A stretch of DNA of 64,000 nucleotides, taken from Actinocorallia sp. API 0066 (GTDB lineage: Bacteria; Actinomycetota; Actinomycetes; Streptosporangiales; Streptosporangiaceae). Shown in pieces: positions 27,409 through 36,278 of this stretch. The stretch spans positions 1 to 64,000 of the forward strand of contig NZ_JAJLQY010000009.1 of the NCBI RefSeq assembly GCF_020991275.1. The letters run 5' to 3'. A program made the translations under genes and the position numbers. The notes beneath the pieces were generated by a model. That model had not been told where the DNA came from, did not search any database, and was given only the letters and a program-made list of their open reading frames with translations. How positions within the stretch are numbered: position 1 is the stretch's first letter; every line of letters begins with the position of its first letter.

Positions 27409-27455
27409 CCACAACATCTAGTAGTTACATGGATGTAGTTCACCACAGGTTGTGT
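27409..27455 (+). promoter_or_regulatory. Pair of NrdR-box-like sites, 31 bp apart
   Basis: Sites at 27409-27424 (CCACAACATCTAGTAG) and 27440-27455 (TCACCACAGGTTGTGT) each match about 11 of 16 positions of the NrdR box consensus acaCwAtATaTwGtgt. Their starts are 31 bp apart, about three helical turns, matching the tandem spacing known for NrdR targets. They lie upstream of nrdR and, beyond it, nrdJ. Confidence 0.6.
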
Positions 27456-27500
27456 TCCGTCGGTGAACGGTTGACGCCGGAAGAACGGGAAGGAGACGTC

Positions 27501-27956
27501 GTGCACTGCCCGTTCTGCCGCAACCCTGACAGCCGGGTCATCGACAGTCGTTCCACCGAGGACGGCGCCGCCATTCGCCGCAGGCGCTCCTGCCCGGAGT
27601 GCGGCAAGCGGTTCACCACCCAGGAGAACGTCCTGCAGATGGTGGCCAAACGCAGCGGCGTCACCGAGCCGTTCATCCGGGAGAAGATCATCGCCGGGGT
27701 GCGCAGGGCCTGCCAGGGCCGCCCGGTCGACGAGGATGCGCTCGCCCTCCTGGGCCAGCGGGTCGAGGAGGCGATCCGGGCCACCGGCGCCGCGGAGATC
27801 CAGTCCCACGAGATCGGCCTCGCCATCCTGGGGCCTCTCCAGGAACTCGACGAGGTCGCCTACCTGCGCTTCGCCTCCGTCTACCGGGGTTTCGAGTCGC
27901 TCGACGACTTCGAGAAGGAGATCGACGCTCTGCGCCGGAGCACGCCGCCGGAATGA
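27501..27956 (+). CDS. nrdR: Transcriptional repressor NrdR
   Basis: A 151-aa regulator of ribonucleotide reductase genes. The N-terminal zinc ribbon has Cys3, Cys6, Cys31 and Cys34 (HCPFC ... SCPEC), and an ATP-cone domain occupies about residues 47-137, sensing ATP or dATP. I chose the GTG at 27501, whose AGGAGA ribosome site is 4-5 bp upstream; this puts the first Cys at position 3 as in all NrdR proteins. Two NrdR-box-like sites lie 46-92 bp upstream. It precedes nrdJ by 142 bp on the same strand, the classic nrdR-nrdJ order in streptomycetes, and probably represses both. Confidence 0.96.
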   Translation: MHCPFCRNPDSRVIDSRSTEDGAAIRRRRSCPECGKRFTTQENVLQMVAKRSGVTEPFIREKIIAGVRRACQGRPVDEDALALLGQRVEEAIRATGAAEIQSHEIGLAILGPLQELDEVAYLRFASVYRGFESLDDFEKEIDALRRSTPPE

Positions 27957-28098
27957 GGAAGCCGGCCGGCGCGCTGTAACCGGCACGAGCGCACACCTAC
28001 CACCCACGCCCCTTCCGGCGGCAACACCCGGAGGAGGGCGTGATCCGTCATGTGCGAGCACGGGCCCTTGCGGGAGGGCCCAGATGAAGGGGGAAGAC

Positions 28099-30933
28099 AT
28101 GACAGAGACGGTCAGCGGACCGGCTCGTCGTGGCAAGACCACGGGTCGCAAGGGGCTGAAGATGCGCCGCATCTTCACCACCCCCGGCGTGCACCCTTAC
28201 GACGAGATCACCTGGGAACGCCGGGATGTCGTCATGACCAACTGGCGCGACGGCTCGATCAACTTCGAGCAGCGCGGCGTGGAGTTCCCCGACTTCTGGT
28301 CGGTCAACGCGGCGAACATCGTCACCACGAAGTACTTCCGCGGCGCCGTCGGCACCCCGCAGCGGGAATGGAGCCTGAAGCAGCTCGTCGACCGTGTGGT
28401 GCGCGTGTACACCGAGACCGGCCGCGAGCACGGCTACTTCGCCACCGAGGAGGACGCCGAGATCTTCGAGCACGAGCTGACGTACACGCTCGCGCACCAG
28501 ATCTTCGCGTTCAACTCGCCCGTCTGGTTCAACGTCGGCACCAGGTCGCCGCAGCAGGTCAGCGCGTGCTTCATCCTGTCCGTGGACGACACGATGGAGT
28601 CGATCCTGGACTGGTACAAGGAAGAGGGCGTCATCTTCAAGGGAGGCTCCGGCTCCGGGGTCAACCTGTCCCGCATCCGCTCCTCCAAGGAGCTGCTGTC
28701 GTCCGGCGGCACCGCGTCCGGGCCCGTCTCGTTCATGCGCGGCGCCGACGCGTCCGCCGGGACGATCAAGTCGGGCGGCGCGACCCGCAGGGCGGCCAAG
28801 ATGGTCGTGCTCGACGTGGACCACCCCGACGTCGCCGAGTTCATCCAGACCAAGGCCCGCGAAGAGGACAAGATCCGGGCGCTGCGGGACGCCGGGTTCG
28901 ACATGGACCTCGGCGGCAAGGACATCGTCTCGGTCCAGTACCAGAACGCGAACAACAGCGTCCGGGTGTCGGACGAGTTCATGCGCGCGGTGGAGGCCGA
29001 CGCCGAGTTCGGGCTGCGCGCCCGGCTCAACGGCGAGGTCATCGAGACCATCAGGGCCAAGGACCTCTTCCGGCTCATGGCGCAGGCCGCCTGGGAGTGC
29101 GCCGACCCGGGCGTCCAGTACGACGACACCATCAACGACTGGCACACCTCGCCCGAGAGCGGCCGGATCACCGCGTCCAACCCCTGCTCGGAGTACCTGC
29201 ACCTGGACAACTCCTCGTGCAACCTGGCCAGCATCAACCTGCTGAAGTTCCTGCGGCCGGACAACACCTTCGACGTCGAGCCGTTCCGGAACCTCGTCGA
29301 GCTGATCATCACCGCGATGGACATCTCGATCACGTTCGCCGACTTCCCGACCGAGAAGATCACCGAGACGACCCGCGCGTTCCGTCAGCTGGGCATCGGC
29401 TACGCCAACCTGGGCGCGCTGCTCATGGCGACCGGCCACGCCTACGACTCCGAGGGCGGCCGCGCGCTGGCCGCGTCCATCACCTCGTTGATGACGGGCA
29501 CCGCCTACCGCCGTTCCGCCGAGCTCGCCGCCGCCGTCGGCCCCTACGACGGCTACGCGCGCAACGCCGACGCGCACAAGCGCGTCATGCGTAAGCACGC
29601 CGCGGCCAACGACGACATCCGCACGCTCGACGAGACGGACAAGGCGATCCACGCCGAGGCCACCCGTGAGTGGGCGGAGTGCCTGCGGCTCGGCGACAGG
29701 AACGGCTACCGCAACGCGCAGGCGTCGCTGCTGGCGCCGACCGGCACCATCGGCCTGATGATGGACTGCGACACCACCGGCATCGAGCCCGACCTGGCGT
29801 TGAAGAAGTTCAAGAAGCTCGTCGGCGGCGGCTCGATGGAGATCGTCAACCACACGGTGCCGCGGGCGCTGCGCAAGCTCGGCTACCCGGGTGAGCAGGT
29901 GGAGGCGATCGTCGCCTACATCGCCGAGCACGGTCACGTCATGGACGCGCCCGGCCTGAAGCGTGAGCACTACGAGGTGTTCGACTGCGCGATGGGCGAG
30001 CGCTCCATCAGCCCGATGGGCCACGTGCGGATGATGGCGGCGGCCCAGCCGTTCCTGTCCGGCGCGATCTCCAAGACCGTCAACATGCCCGAGACGGCCA
30101 CCGTCGAGGACATCGAGAAGGTCTACTACGAGGGCTGGAAGCTGGGCCTGAAGGCGCTCGCGATCTACCGCGACAACTGCAAGGTCGGCCAGCCGCTTTC
30201 GGTCGCCAAGAAGAAGGAGGAGCCCGCCGCGGCTTCGGCGGCCGTCGCCGTGGCCGTCGCGGCTCCGGCCGAGGTCCGTCCGGTCCGCAAGCGGCTGCCG
30301 AAGAAGCGTCCGGCGACCGTCACGCGGTTCTCCGTCGCGGGCGCCGAGGGCTACATGACGGCCTCGACGTACCCGGACAACGGCCTGGGCGAGGTCTTCC
30401 TGAAGCTCGGGAAGCAGGGCTCGACCCTCGCGGGCGTCATGGACGCGTTCTCCATGGCCATCTCCATCAGCCTCCAGTACGGGGTGCCGTTGGAGACGTG
30501 GGTGGAGAAGTTCACGAACATGCGCTTCGAGCCCGCGGGCATGACCGACGACCCGGACATCCGGATGGCGACGTCCTTCATGGACTACATCTTCCGGCGG
30601 CTCGCCCTGGACCACCTGCCCTACGAGTCCCGCGCGGAGATCGGGATCTTCTCGGCCGAGGAGCGGGCGCTCCAGGCGTCCGGGGAGGACCCGGCGACGC
30701 TGCACACCGTCGAGGACGTCGAGGCGCTGGCCCAGTCGGCCCCGATCACGGCCCCGCGCCCCGCCGCGGCCCCGCAGCCGGTCCAGATCCAGCCGTCCCG
30801 CGTCGACGCGACCGAGAGCCACGGCCGCCGCACCGCCGACGCCCCGATGTGCATGACCTGCGGCACCAACATGCGCCCGGCAGGCTCCTGCTACGTCTGC
30901 GAAGGCTGCGGCTCCACCAGCGGCTGCAGCTAA
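28099..30933 (+). CDS. nrdJ: Vitamin B12-dependent (class II) ribonucleotide reductase
   Basis: A 944-aa adenosylcobalamin-dependent ribonucleoside-diphosphate reductase that makes deoxynucleotides without oxygen dependence. Recognisable parts are an N-terminal PDFWSVNAANIVTTKYF stretch, the catalytic-core Cys in SACFILSVDD, NPCSEYLHLDNSSCNLASINL, the LAPTGTIGLMMDCDT loop, an Ala/Val/Pro-rich linker around residues 705-735, a TSCPD-like domain, and a C-terminal redox zinc ribbon (CMTCGTNMRPAGSCYVCEGCG). The ATG at 28099 has a GGGGGAAG ribosome site; ATG 28084 is an alternative. I found no cobalamin riboswitch in the 142-bp leader. Two hairpins follow the stop. Confidence 0.97.
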   Translation: MTETVSGPARRGKTTGRKGLKMRRIFTTPGVHPYDEITWERRDVVMTNWRDGSINFEQRGVEFPDFWSVNAANIVTTKYFRGAVGTPQREWSLKQLVDRVVRVYTETGREHGYFATEEDAEIFEHELTYTLAHQIFAFNSPVWFNVGTRSPQQVSACFILSVDDTMESILDWYKEEGVIFKGGSGSGVNLSRIRSSKELLSSGGTASGPVSFMRGADASAGTIKSGGATRRAAKMVVLDVDHPDVAEFIQTKAREEDKIRALRDAGFDMDLGGKDIVSVQYQNANNSVRVSDEFMRAVEADAEFGLRARLNGEVIETIRAKDLFRLMAQAAWECADPGVQYDDTINDWHTSPESGRITASNPCSEYLHLDNSSCNLASINLLKFLRPDNTFDVEPFRNLVELIITAMDISITFADFPTEKITETTRAFRQLGIGYANLGALLMATGHAYDSEGGRALAASITSLMTGTAYRRSAELAAAVGPYDGYARNADAHKRVMRKHAAANDDIRTLDETDKAIHAEATREWAECLRLGDRNGYRNAQASLLAPTGTIGLMMDCDTTGIEPDLALKKFKKLVGGGSMEIVNHTVPRALRKLGYPGEQVEAIVAYIAEHGHVMDAPGLKREHYEVFDCAMGERSISPMGHVRMMAAAQPFLSGAISKTVNMPETATVEDIEKVYYEGWKLGLKALAIYRDNCKVGQPLSVAKKKEEPAAASAAVAVAVAAPAEVRPVRKRLPKKRPATVTRFSVAGAEGYMTASTYPDNGLGEVFLKLGKQGSTLAGVMDAFSMAISISLQYGVPLETWVEKFTNMRFEPAGMTDDPDIRMATSFMDYIFRRLALDHLPYESRAEIGIFSAEERALQASGEDPATLHTVEDVEALAQSAPITAPRPAAAPQPVQIQPSRVDATESHGRRTADAPMCMTCGTNMRPAGSCYVCEGCGSTSGCS

Positions 30934-30949
30934 CCCCAGCCCCAACAAA

Positions 30950-30979
30950 GGGGCGGCAGGCCTCCCGGCCCGCCGCCCC
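30950..30979. terminator. Terminator after nrdJ
   Basis: GGGGCGGC (30950-30957) pairs with GCCGCCCC (30972-30979), with a second 4-bp stem inside, 17 bp after the nrdJ stop. Confidence 0.65.
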
Positions 30980-30995
30980 TCCGCGTTCACTGAGA

Positions 30996-31029
30996 CGGGC
31001 CCGGCGCGGGGAGAGGGGCGCCGGGCCCG
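30996..31029. terminator. Second terminator-like hairpin between nrdJ and the MpaB-like gene
   Basis: CGGGCCCGGCGC (30996-31007) and GCGCCGGGCCCG (31018-31029) pair perfectly over 12 bp around a 10-nt loop. With the previous hairpin it fills the gap between the convergent genes. Confidence 0.6.
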
Positions 31030-31055
31030 GTGGGCCCTCCACGCGGGGGAGGGGG

Positions 31056-31919
31056 TCAGACGATGGGACGGCCTTGGCGGAGGCGGCGGCGGAAGTCCCA
31101 GAGGTAGAGGTTGAAGGGGAACTCTCGGGCGGGGCGGGGGAGGCGGCGGTTGACGGACGCCGAGAGGCGGACGAAACGGTCGAAGTGGCGCTGGGAGCGG
31201 GCGTCCCAGGGGAGGCCGATCTCGTCGCGGAACTCCTGGGGGAGGAAGCCCGTGGTGATGAAGCGCGAGAGGGGCCCCAGGGTGGTGCTGAGGGGCCTGG
31301 GGAGGAAGGCGAGGCCCGCGAGGTCCTGGAGGAAGGCGCGGGTCTTGGGGTCGGTCTCGATGGCGGCCACGCGGGCGTCCCAGTAGACGGTGAAGTCCTC
31401 GCGGGTCGGGGGCCACATGTCCGGCGGGACCTGAAGGCTGGTCGCCAGCCTGGCGGAGTGGCGGTAGAGGTCGTCCCACTCGCGCTCGGTGAAGGTGAGG
31501 TCGAGGGCGTTGATCATGTCCTCGACGCCCTTGTAGAGGCAGGCGGCCACCCAGAGCTGGAGGTCGCGGTCGAAGGCGTTGTACTTCACCTTCGCGTCGG
31601 GCGCGGAGACCACCTGGCGGTGCGCGCGGTTGATCTCGGCGCGCAGGTGGACGCGCTCGGCGGCGGTGCCGTGGCTGGCGACGGCGAGATACGTCAGCGT
31701 GGTCCGCAGGCGCTTGAGCGGGTGCTTGTCGATCCGGCCGCTCTCCACCCGGCTCTCGGCGACACCGTGGCCGACCTTGAGGTTGGACAGCTGCATCAGC
31801 ACGTTGGGCATGCCGAGCGCCAGCGCGTACCAGTTGAGCGTGGCGCGGGCCGCGCGGGGAACGGGGCCGTCAGCCTGGGCGGGTTCGTCCCGGGGCGGGG
31901 GCGCCAGCGCGCTCGTCAT
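31056..31919 (-). CDS. Oxygenase MpaB family protein (DUF2236)
   Basis: A 287-aa member of the DUF2236/MpaB' family, related to latex-clearing protein and MpaB oxygenases that use a b-type heme. Visible conserved features are VKYNAFDRDLQLWVAACLY with a central Asp, EREWDDLYRHSARLA, and the FTVYWDARV stretch. The ATG at 31919 was chosen; the frame stays open to 32825 but that part overlaps rnhB in antisense. An inverted repeat with CAAGTAA arms lies 49 bp upstream (31968-31985). Substrate unknown; no TetR gene is adjacent, so the regulator is probably encoded elsewhere. Confidence 0.82.
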   Translation of the reverse strand: MTSALAPPPRDEPAQADGPVPRAARATLNWYALALGMPNVLMQLSNLKVGHGVAESRVESGRIDKHPLKRLRTTLTYLAVASHGTAAERVHLRAEINRAHRQVVSAPDAKVKYNAFDRDLQLWVAACLYKGVEDMINALDLTFTEREWDDLYRHSARLATSLQVPPDMWPPTREDFTVYWDARVAAIETDPKTRAFLQDLAGLAFLPRPLSTTLGPLSRFITTGFLPQEFRDEIGLPWDARSQRHFDRFVRLSASVNRRLPRPAREFPFNLYLWDFRRRLRQGRPIV

Positions 31920-31967
31920 GGATCCTCCAGAAGCTGGGATGGGGCCTCGGCGGGATCCACGGTCACA

Positions 31968-31985
31968 CAAGTAAGTGTTTACTTG
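31968..31985. promoter_or_regulatory. Inverted repeat upstream of the MpaB-like gene
   Basis: CAAGTAA-GTGT-TTACTTG is a perfect 7-bp inverted repeat, 49 bp before the MpaB-like start on the minus strand. It has the look of a TetR-family operator, but no TetR gene is nearby. Confidence 0.55.
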
Positions 31986-32114
31986 CAACATGTCGCGCGT
32001 CACACTTCGACACCATCGCGGAGTGTCCTCACCGTGTCGCCGTCCGTGGCGGACATAGGATGCTGCGCGCAACGGCACCGTGCATGGCGCGCTACGGTTC
32101 CGCCTGTCAGGTGA

Positions 32115-32142
32115 GGGGGCGTGGGGTGTCCACGCCCCCTTT
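32115..32142 (+). other. Terminator-like hairpin just upstream of rnhB
   Basis: GGGGGCGTGG (32115-32124) and CCACGCCCCC (32130-32139) form a perfect 10-bp stem with a 5-nt loop followed by TTT, ending 12 bp before the rnhB start. No gene on the plus strand ends here, since the neighbour is divergent. It may be a leader attenuator, a promoter insulator, or a chance GC structure. Confidence 0.5.
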
Positions 32143-32153
32143 GCCACGCTGGG

Positions 32154-32867
32154 ATGATGGACGGCGTGACGGAAGCGGCGGGGTACGAGGTCGAGGCGGA
32201 GCTGCGGGCCGCGGGCGCGGTGCGCGTCGCCGGGATCGACGAGGTGGGCAGGGGCGCGTGGGCGGGGCCCGTCGTGGTCTGCGCCGCCGTGACGGACTTC
32301 GGACCGCCGCCCGAGCTGCCCAGGGGGCGCAGGGCGCCGGTGCGGCTCACCGACTCCAAGCTGCTCACCGCCGCGCACCGCGAGGCGTTCGCCGCCGTCC
32401 TGCCCGGCTGGCTGAGCGGCTGGGCGCTCGGGGAGGCGTCCGCGCGGGAGATCGACGAGCTGGGCATGACCGCCGCGCTGCGCAAGGCGGCGGTGCGGGC
32501 GCTGGAGGCGCTGCCGGCGCGGCCCGACACCGTCATCGTCGACGGCGCGCACGACTTCCTCGGCGGGCGCTGGCGGGTGCGGACCGAGGTGAAGGCCGAC
32601 CGGCGTTCGGTGTCCGTCGCCGCCGCCTCGGTCCTGGCCAAGGTGCACCGCGACCGGTACATGGCGGAGCTGCCCGAGGCGGCGGCTTACGCGTTCGCCG
32701 AGAGCGCCGGGTACCCCTCGCCCGCGCACCAGGAGGCGCTGGAGCGGCTTGGCCCGAGCGCGCACCACAGGCTGTCGTGGTCCTACCTCGACGACCTGCC
32801 GCGCTGGCGCCACCTGAAGGTGCACCGCGATCCACTCGCCGGCGAGGGCCAGCTCAGCCTCCTGTGA
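32154..32867 (+). CDS. rnhB: Ribonuclease HII
   Basis: A 237-aa type 2 RNase H that cuts the RNA strand of RNA-DNA hybrids and single ribonucleotides in DNA. The active-site signature [13 protein letters not shown] is at residues 27-39 with Asp29 and Glu30, followed by LTDSKLL, the catalytic Asp in VIVDGAHDF, and [22 protein letters not shown]. The start is ATG 32154 or the adjacent ATG 32157; a frame extension to 32121 runs through a terminator-like hairpin. There is no clear ribosome site, so the mRNA may be leaderless. It is isolated from the rplS-lepB genes it accompanies in other actinobacteria. Confidence 0.95.
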   Translation: MMDGVTEAAGYEVEAELRAAGAVRVAGIDEVGRGAWAGPVVVCAAVTDFGPPPELPRGRRAPVRLTDSKLLTAAHREAFAAVLPGWLSGWALGEASAREIDELGMTAALRKAAVRALEALPARPDTVIVDGAHDFLGGRWRVRTEVKADRRSVSVAAASVLAKVHRDRYMAELPEAAAYAFAESAGYPSPAHQEALERLGPSAHHRLSWSYLDDLPRWRHLKVHRDPLAGEGQLSLL

Positions 32868-33035
32868 CGGCCGCCCGCGCCGCGCCCGGAACGTGGCACG
32901 TGTGAGCCGTGTGACGGATGCTTCGCCTGGGACATGATCGGGCAGACGAAAACGGCGTCATACGGGCGTGTTGCTGGACTTGCGGCGGGTCAGGGGCCAG
33001 GCTGTCGGTTCAAGATGGGAGCGCCGGGACGCATC

Positions 33036-35375
33036 GTGACCCGCCCGCCCACGGAAGCGGCGCGGGACCTTTTCGAGCGCGCACGCGGCGGCTATTTTCG
33101 GATGCACTCCGGTCTCCGGCGACTTGCCGGGATCTTGCTGCTGGCGGTCAGCGTCACTGTCGCGGTGACGGCGGGCCTGCCGGTGCCGGGCACCCTGGTG
33201 GGGGCCTTCGTCCTGCTGGTGGTGGTCGATCTGACGCTACGTTCCCCGGCCGGGGTCGCCGTCCTCGCGGTGGCGGCCTGCTGGCTCGCGCTTGTCCTTC
33301 CGCTCTCCCGCCTGTTCCCGGCCGACGCCCACCAGGGGCTCGCGCTGGCACTGCTCGCGCCGCCCGTCGCGCTGGCCGCGCTGCGGCTGCGCGGGTACGT
33401 CCCGTGGCGGAGCGCGCTGTGGGCGCTCGCGGTGGCGGCGCTCGTCACGGCGGCGCTGGCCGACCTCGCGCCGCGGCTGCACGCGGGCCCCGCCTGGGCC
33501 GCCGCGCTGCTCGTGCTCGCCTACCGGTGGGACAGGGCGCGCAGGGTGACGGCGGCCGACGCCTACGACTCCGGCTGGGTCGAGGAGGCGGTGCCCGAGC
33601 CCGTCCCGGTGCGGGCACCGGCGCTGCCGCCCGCGCCCGCGCCGGTGCCCGAGCCGCGTCCCGCGCCCGTCGTGGAGGCGGAGCCGCCCTCTGTCGCCGA
33701 GGCGCTCGCCGGGCTTGAGGAGATGATCGGCCTGGAGCCGGTGAAGCGGCAGGTCCACTCGATCGCCGCCTCCATCGAGGCGGCCCATCTGCGGGCCGAG
33801 GCGGGCGTGCCGATCGAGAAGCCGCTCCGGCACCTGGTGTTCGCCGGGCCCTCCGGCACCGGCAAGACGACCGTGGCCCGCGCCCTCGCCACGATCTTCC
33901 ACGCGTTCCGGCTGCTTCCCTCGGCCCGGGTGGTCGAGGTGCAGCGCGCCGACCTCGTCGGGGAGTACCTCGGCGCGACCGCCATCAAGACCAACCAGGT
34001 GATCGACTCCGCGCTCGGCGGCGTGCTGTTCGTGGACGAGGCTTACGCGCTGCTGGGCGCGGGCGACGGGCAGACCGACAGGTTCGGCGCCGAGGCCGTC
34101 CAGGCGCTGCTGAAACGGGCCGAGGACGACAGGGACAACCTCGTCATCATCCTCGCCGGGTACGAGGCGGAGATGGAGGCGTTCCTGGACTCCAACCCCG
34201 GCCTCGCCTCCCGGTTCGGCACCCGCGTGCTGTTCCCCGGCTACCGGCCGGACGAGCTGCTGGCGATCTGCCGGGCGCACACCGAGGCGCGCGGCGACCG
34301 GCTCGCCGACGACGCGCTCGGCTACCTGGAGGACAGGTTCGAGGAGATCAGCCGCCGGGGCATCGTCGACCAGCTCGGCAACGGCAGGTTCGTCCGCTCG
34401 CTGGCCGAGGGGGCCGCCCGCGCCCGCGACCTGCGCGTCGTCTCGCGCAGCGCGCACCCCACCGCGGCGGAGCTGGTGACGGTGCGCGCGGAGGACATGG
34501 GCGCCGCCTACGACGAGCTCACCGCCCGCTACCGGGGCTACGCCGCCACCCCCACGCTGGAGGAGGCGCTCGCCTCGCTCGACGCGATGGTCGGCCTGGA
34601 GCCGGTGAAACGGCAGGTGCACCAGATCACCGCGCAGCTCCAGGTGCGGCGGCTGCGGGCCGCGCAGGGACTGCCCGCGCAACCGCCGATGCGGCACTTC
34701 GTCTTCACCGGGCCGCCCGGCACCGGCAAGACGACGGTCGCCCGGGTGCTCGGCCGGATCTTCGCCGCGCTCGGCCTGCTGGCCAGGCCGGACGTCGTCG
34801 AGGTCTCGCGGGTCGACCTGGTGGGCGAGCACCTGGGCGCGACCGCCATCAAGACGGGCAAGGTGATCGACTCGGCGCTCGGCGGTGTGCTGTTCATCGA
34901 CGAGGCGTACAGCCTGGTCGGGAGCGGCTACTCCGGCGGCGACGCCTTCGGCCAGGAGGCGGTGCAGACCCTCCTGAAGCGCGCGGAGGACGACAGGGAC
35001 AGGCTCGTCGTCGTCCTCGCCGGATACACCGCCGACATGGAACGGCTGCTCGCCTCCAACCCGGGGCTCGCCTCCCGGTTCGACACGCAGGTGCCGTTCC
35101 CGTCCTACGGGCCCGACGAGCTGTTGCGCATCGCGGTGGCGCTGGCCGCCGAGCACGGCGACCACTGGGACGACACGGCGCTCGACGACCTCGCGCTGGT
35201 CTTCCAGCGGGCGTGCGGGCGCGGCGCGATCGACACGCTCGGCAACGCCCGGTTCGCCAGGACCGTCTACGAGCGCTCCTGCGCGGCGCGGGACGTCCGT
35301 GTCTCGGCGCTGCCCGCGCCCACCGCCGTCGACCTCACCACGTTGACGCGCCGCGACGTGCACGGCGCCGAGTGA
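33036..35375 (+). CDS. Membrane-anchored AAA+ ATPase with two CbxX/CfqX-type modules
   Basis: From the GTG at 33036 the protein has 779 residues. About residues 29-165 are hydrophobic with roughly six membrane segments, then a Pro/Val/Glu-rich linker (185-218). Two CbxX/SpoVK-like AAA+ modules follow. Each begins with an LEEMIGLEPVKRQVH-type segment; Walker A is GPSGTGKTT at 271-279 and GPPGTGKTT at 559-567; Walker B is VLFVDEAY and VLFIDEAY. The modules are alike enough to suggest internal duplication. Relatives include EccA of type VII secretion and Rubisco activase CbbX, but no secretion genes are adjacent. Other in-frame starts are ATG 32934, 33015 and 33102. Confidence 0.85.
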   Translation: MTRPPTEAARDLFERARGGYFRMHSGLRRLAGILLLAVSVTVAVTAGLPVPGTLVGAFVLLVVVDLTLRSPAGVAVLAVAACWLALVLPLSRLFPADAHQGLALALLAPPVALAALRLRGYVPWRSALWALAVAALVTAALADLAPRLHAGPAWAAALLVLAYRWDRARRVTAADAYDSGWVEEAVPEPVPVRAPALPPAPAPVPEPRPAPVVEAEPPSVAEALAGLEEMIGLEPVKRQVHSIAASIEAAHLRAEAGVPIEKPLRHLVFAGPSGTGKTTVARALATIFHAFRLLPSARVVEVQRADLVGEYLGATAIKTNQVIDSALGGVLFVDEAYALLGAGDGQTDRFGAEAVQALLKRAEDDRDNLVIILAGYEAEMEAFLDSNPGLASRFGTRVLFPGYRPDELLAICRAHTEARGDRLADDALGYLEDRFEEISRRGIVDQLGNGRFVRSLAEGAARARDLRVVSRSAHPTAAELVTVRAEDMGAAYDELTARYRGYAATPTLEEALASLDAMVGLEPVKRQVHQITAQLQVRRLRAAQGLPAQPPMRHFVFTGPPGTGKTTVARVLGRIFAALGLLARPDVVEVSRVDLVGEHLGATAIKTGKVIDSALGGVLFIDEAYSLVGSGYSGGDAFGQEAVQTLLKRAEDDRDRLVVVLAGYTADMERLLASNPGLASRFDTQVPFPSYGPDELLRIAVALAAEHGDHWDDTALDDLALVFQRACGRGAIDTLGNARFARTVYERSCAARDVRVSALPAPTAVDLTTLTRRDVHGAE

Positions 35376-35420
35376 CGTGCCGCCCATGACGCCGCGCCCG
35401 CGCCGTTGTACCGTTCGCGC

Positions 35421-36275
35421 ATGATCGAGGTGCTGGCGGGCGGCATGCTGACGACGGTGCAGGACCTGGGCCGCAAGGGGCTCGGCCATCTGGGCGTGCC
35501 GGAGGCCGGGGCGGCCGACCGGGACAGCCTCGCGCTCGCCAACCGGCTCGTCGGCAACCCGGAGGACGCCGCAGGACTGGAGCTCACCTACGGCGGCGCT
35601 AGGCTGCGGTTCGTGAAGTCCGCGTGGGTGGCGGTGACCGGGGCGCCGGTGGAGTGGGCGGTGGACGGGCGCGAGCAGGGCTGCCTCGGGCCCTGTTTTG
35701 TGCCGGGCGGCGCCGTCGTCAGGTTCGGCGCGCCGCTGCGCGGCCTGCGCAGCTATCTCGCCGTCCGGGGCGGCATCGAGGTGCCGCCGGTGCTCGGCAG
35801 CCGCTCCACCGACCTGTTGTCGGGCCTCGGGCCGCGGCCGCTCGCCGAGGGCATGAGGCTGCCCCTCGGCCGGGTCGTCGGCGGCTTCAGCGGGGTGGAC
35901 GTCGCGCCGGTGCCCGCGCTGCCCGAGCGCCCGGTGCTCGCGGTGATCCCCGGCCCGCGCGCCGACTGGTTCACCGAGGCGGCGCTCGACACCCTGCTGG
36001 GCGCCGAGTACCTGGTGACCGAGCGCAGCAACCGCGTCGGGGTGCGGCTGGACGGGCCCGCGCTCGACCGTGCCCGTGCCGGGGAGCTCGCCAGCGAGGG
36101 CATGGTGACCGGCGCCCTGCAGGTGCCGCCCGACGGCAAGCCGATACTGTTCCTCGCCGACCATCCGACGACCGGCGGCTACCCCGTCATCGCCGTTGTG
36201 GCCAGCGAGGACCTGGGCCTGGCGGCGCAGCTGCGGCCCGGCGGGACCGTGCGGTTCCAGCTCGCCAGGGCCTGA
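35421..36275 (+). CDS. pxpC: 5-oxoprolinase subunit C / biotin-dependent carboxyltransferase family
   Basis: A 284-aa PxpC-type protein (allophanate hydrolase subunit 2 family). Family motifs are MLTTVQDLGRKGLGHLGVPEAGAAD at the N terminus, GLELTYGG, RSYLAVRGGIEVPPVLGSRSTD near the middle, and SEGMVTGALQVPPDGKPI with LADHPTTGGYPVI. With PxpA and PxpB it opens 5-oxoproline to glutamate using ATP. Here pxpC is on the plus strand, while pxpA and pxpB are in the facing minus-strand operon, with an AlkZ-like gene between. The ATG at 35421 begins the family consensus. Confidence 0.88.
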   Translation: MIEVLAGGMLTTVQDLGRKGLGHLGVPEAGAADRDSLALANRLVGNPEDAAGLELTYGGARLRFVKSAWVAVTGAPVEWAVDGREQGCLGPCFVPGGAVVRFGAPLRGLRSYLAVRGGIEVPPVLGSRSTDLLSGLGPRPLAEGMRLPLGRVVGGFSGVDVAPVPALPERPVLAVIPGPRADWFTEAALDTLLGAEYLVTERSNRVGVRLDGPALDRARAGELASEGMVTGALQVPPDGKPILFLADHPTTGGYPVIAVVASEDLGLAAQLRPGGTVRFQLARA

Positions 36276-36278
36276 CCT

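Noticed and set aside
27426-27441. A third NrdR-like site between the two listed
   Set aside because: It matches only about 7 of 16 positions and its spacing is 17 bp; the pair 31 bp apart scores better.
27957-28098. Cobalamin riboswitch before nrdJ
   Set aside because: The gap is short and shows no B12-box consensus. Control by NrdR boxes upstream of nrdR explains the layout better.
28048-31479. A 1143-residue minus-strand open frame over nrdJ
   Set aside because: It is antisense to a complete class II ribonucleotide reductase and has no recognisable fold.
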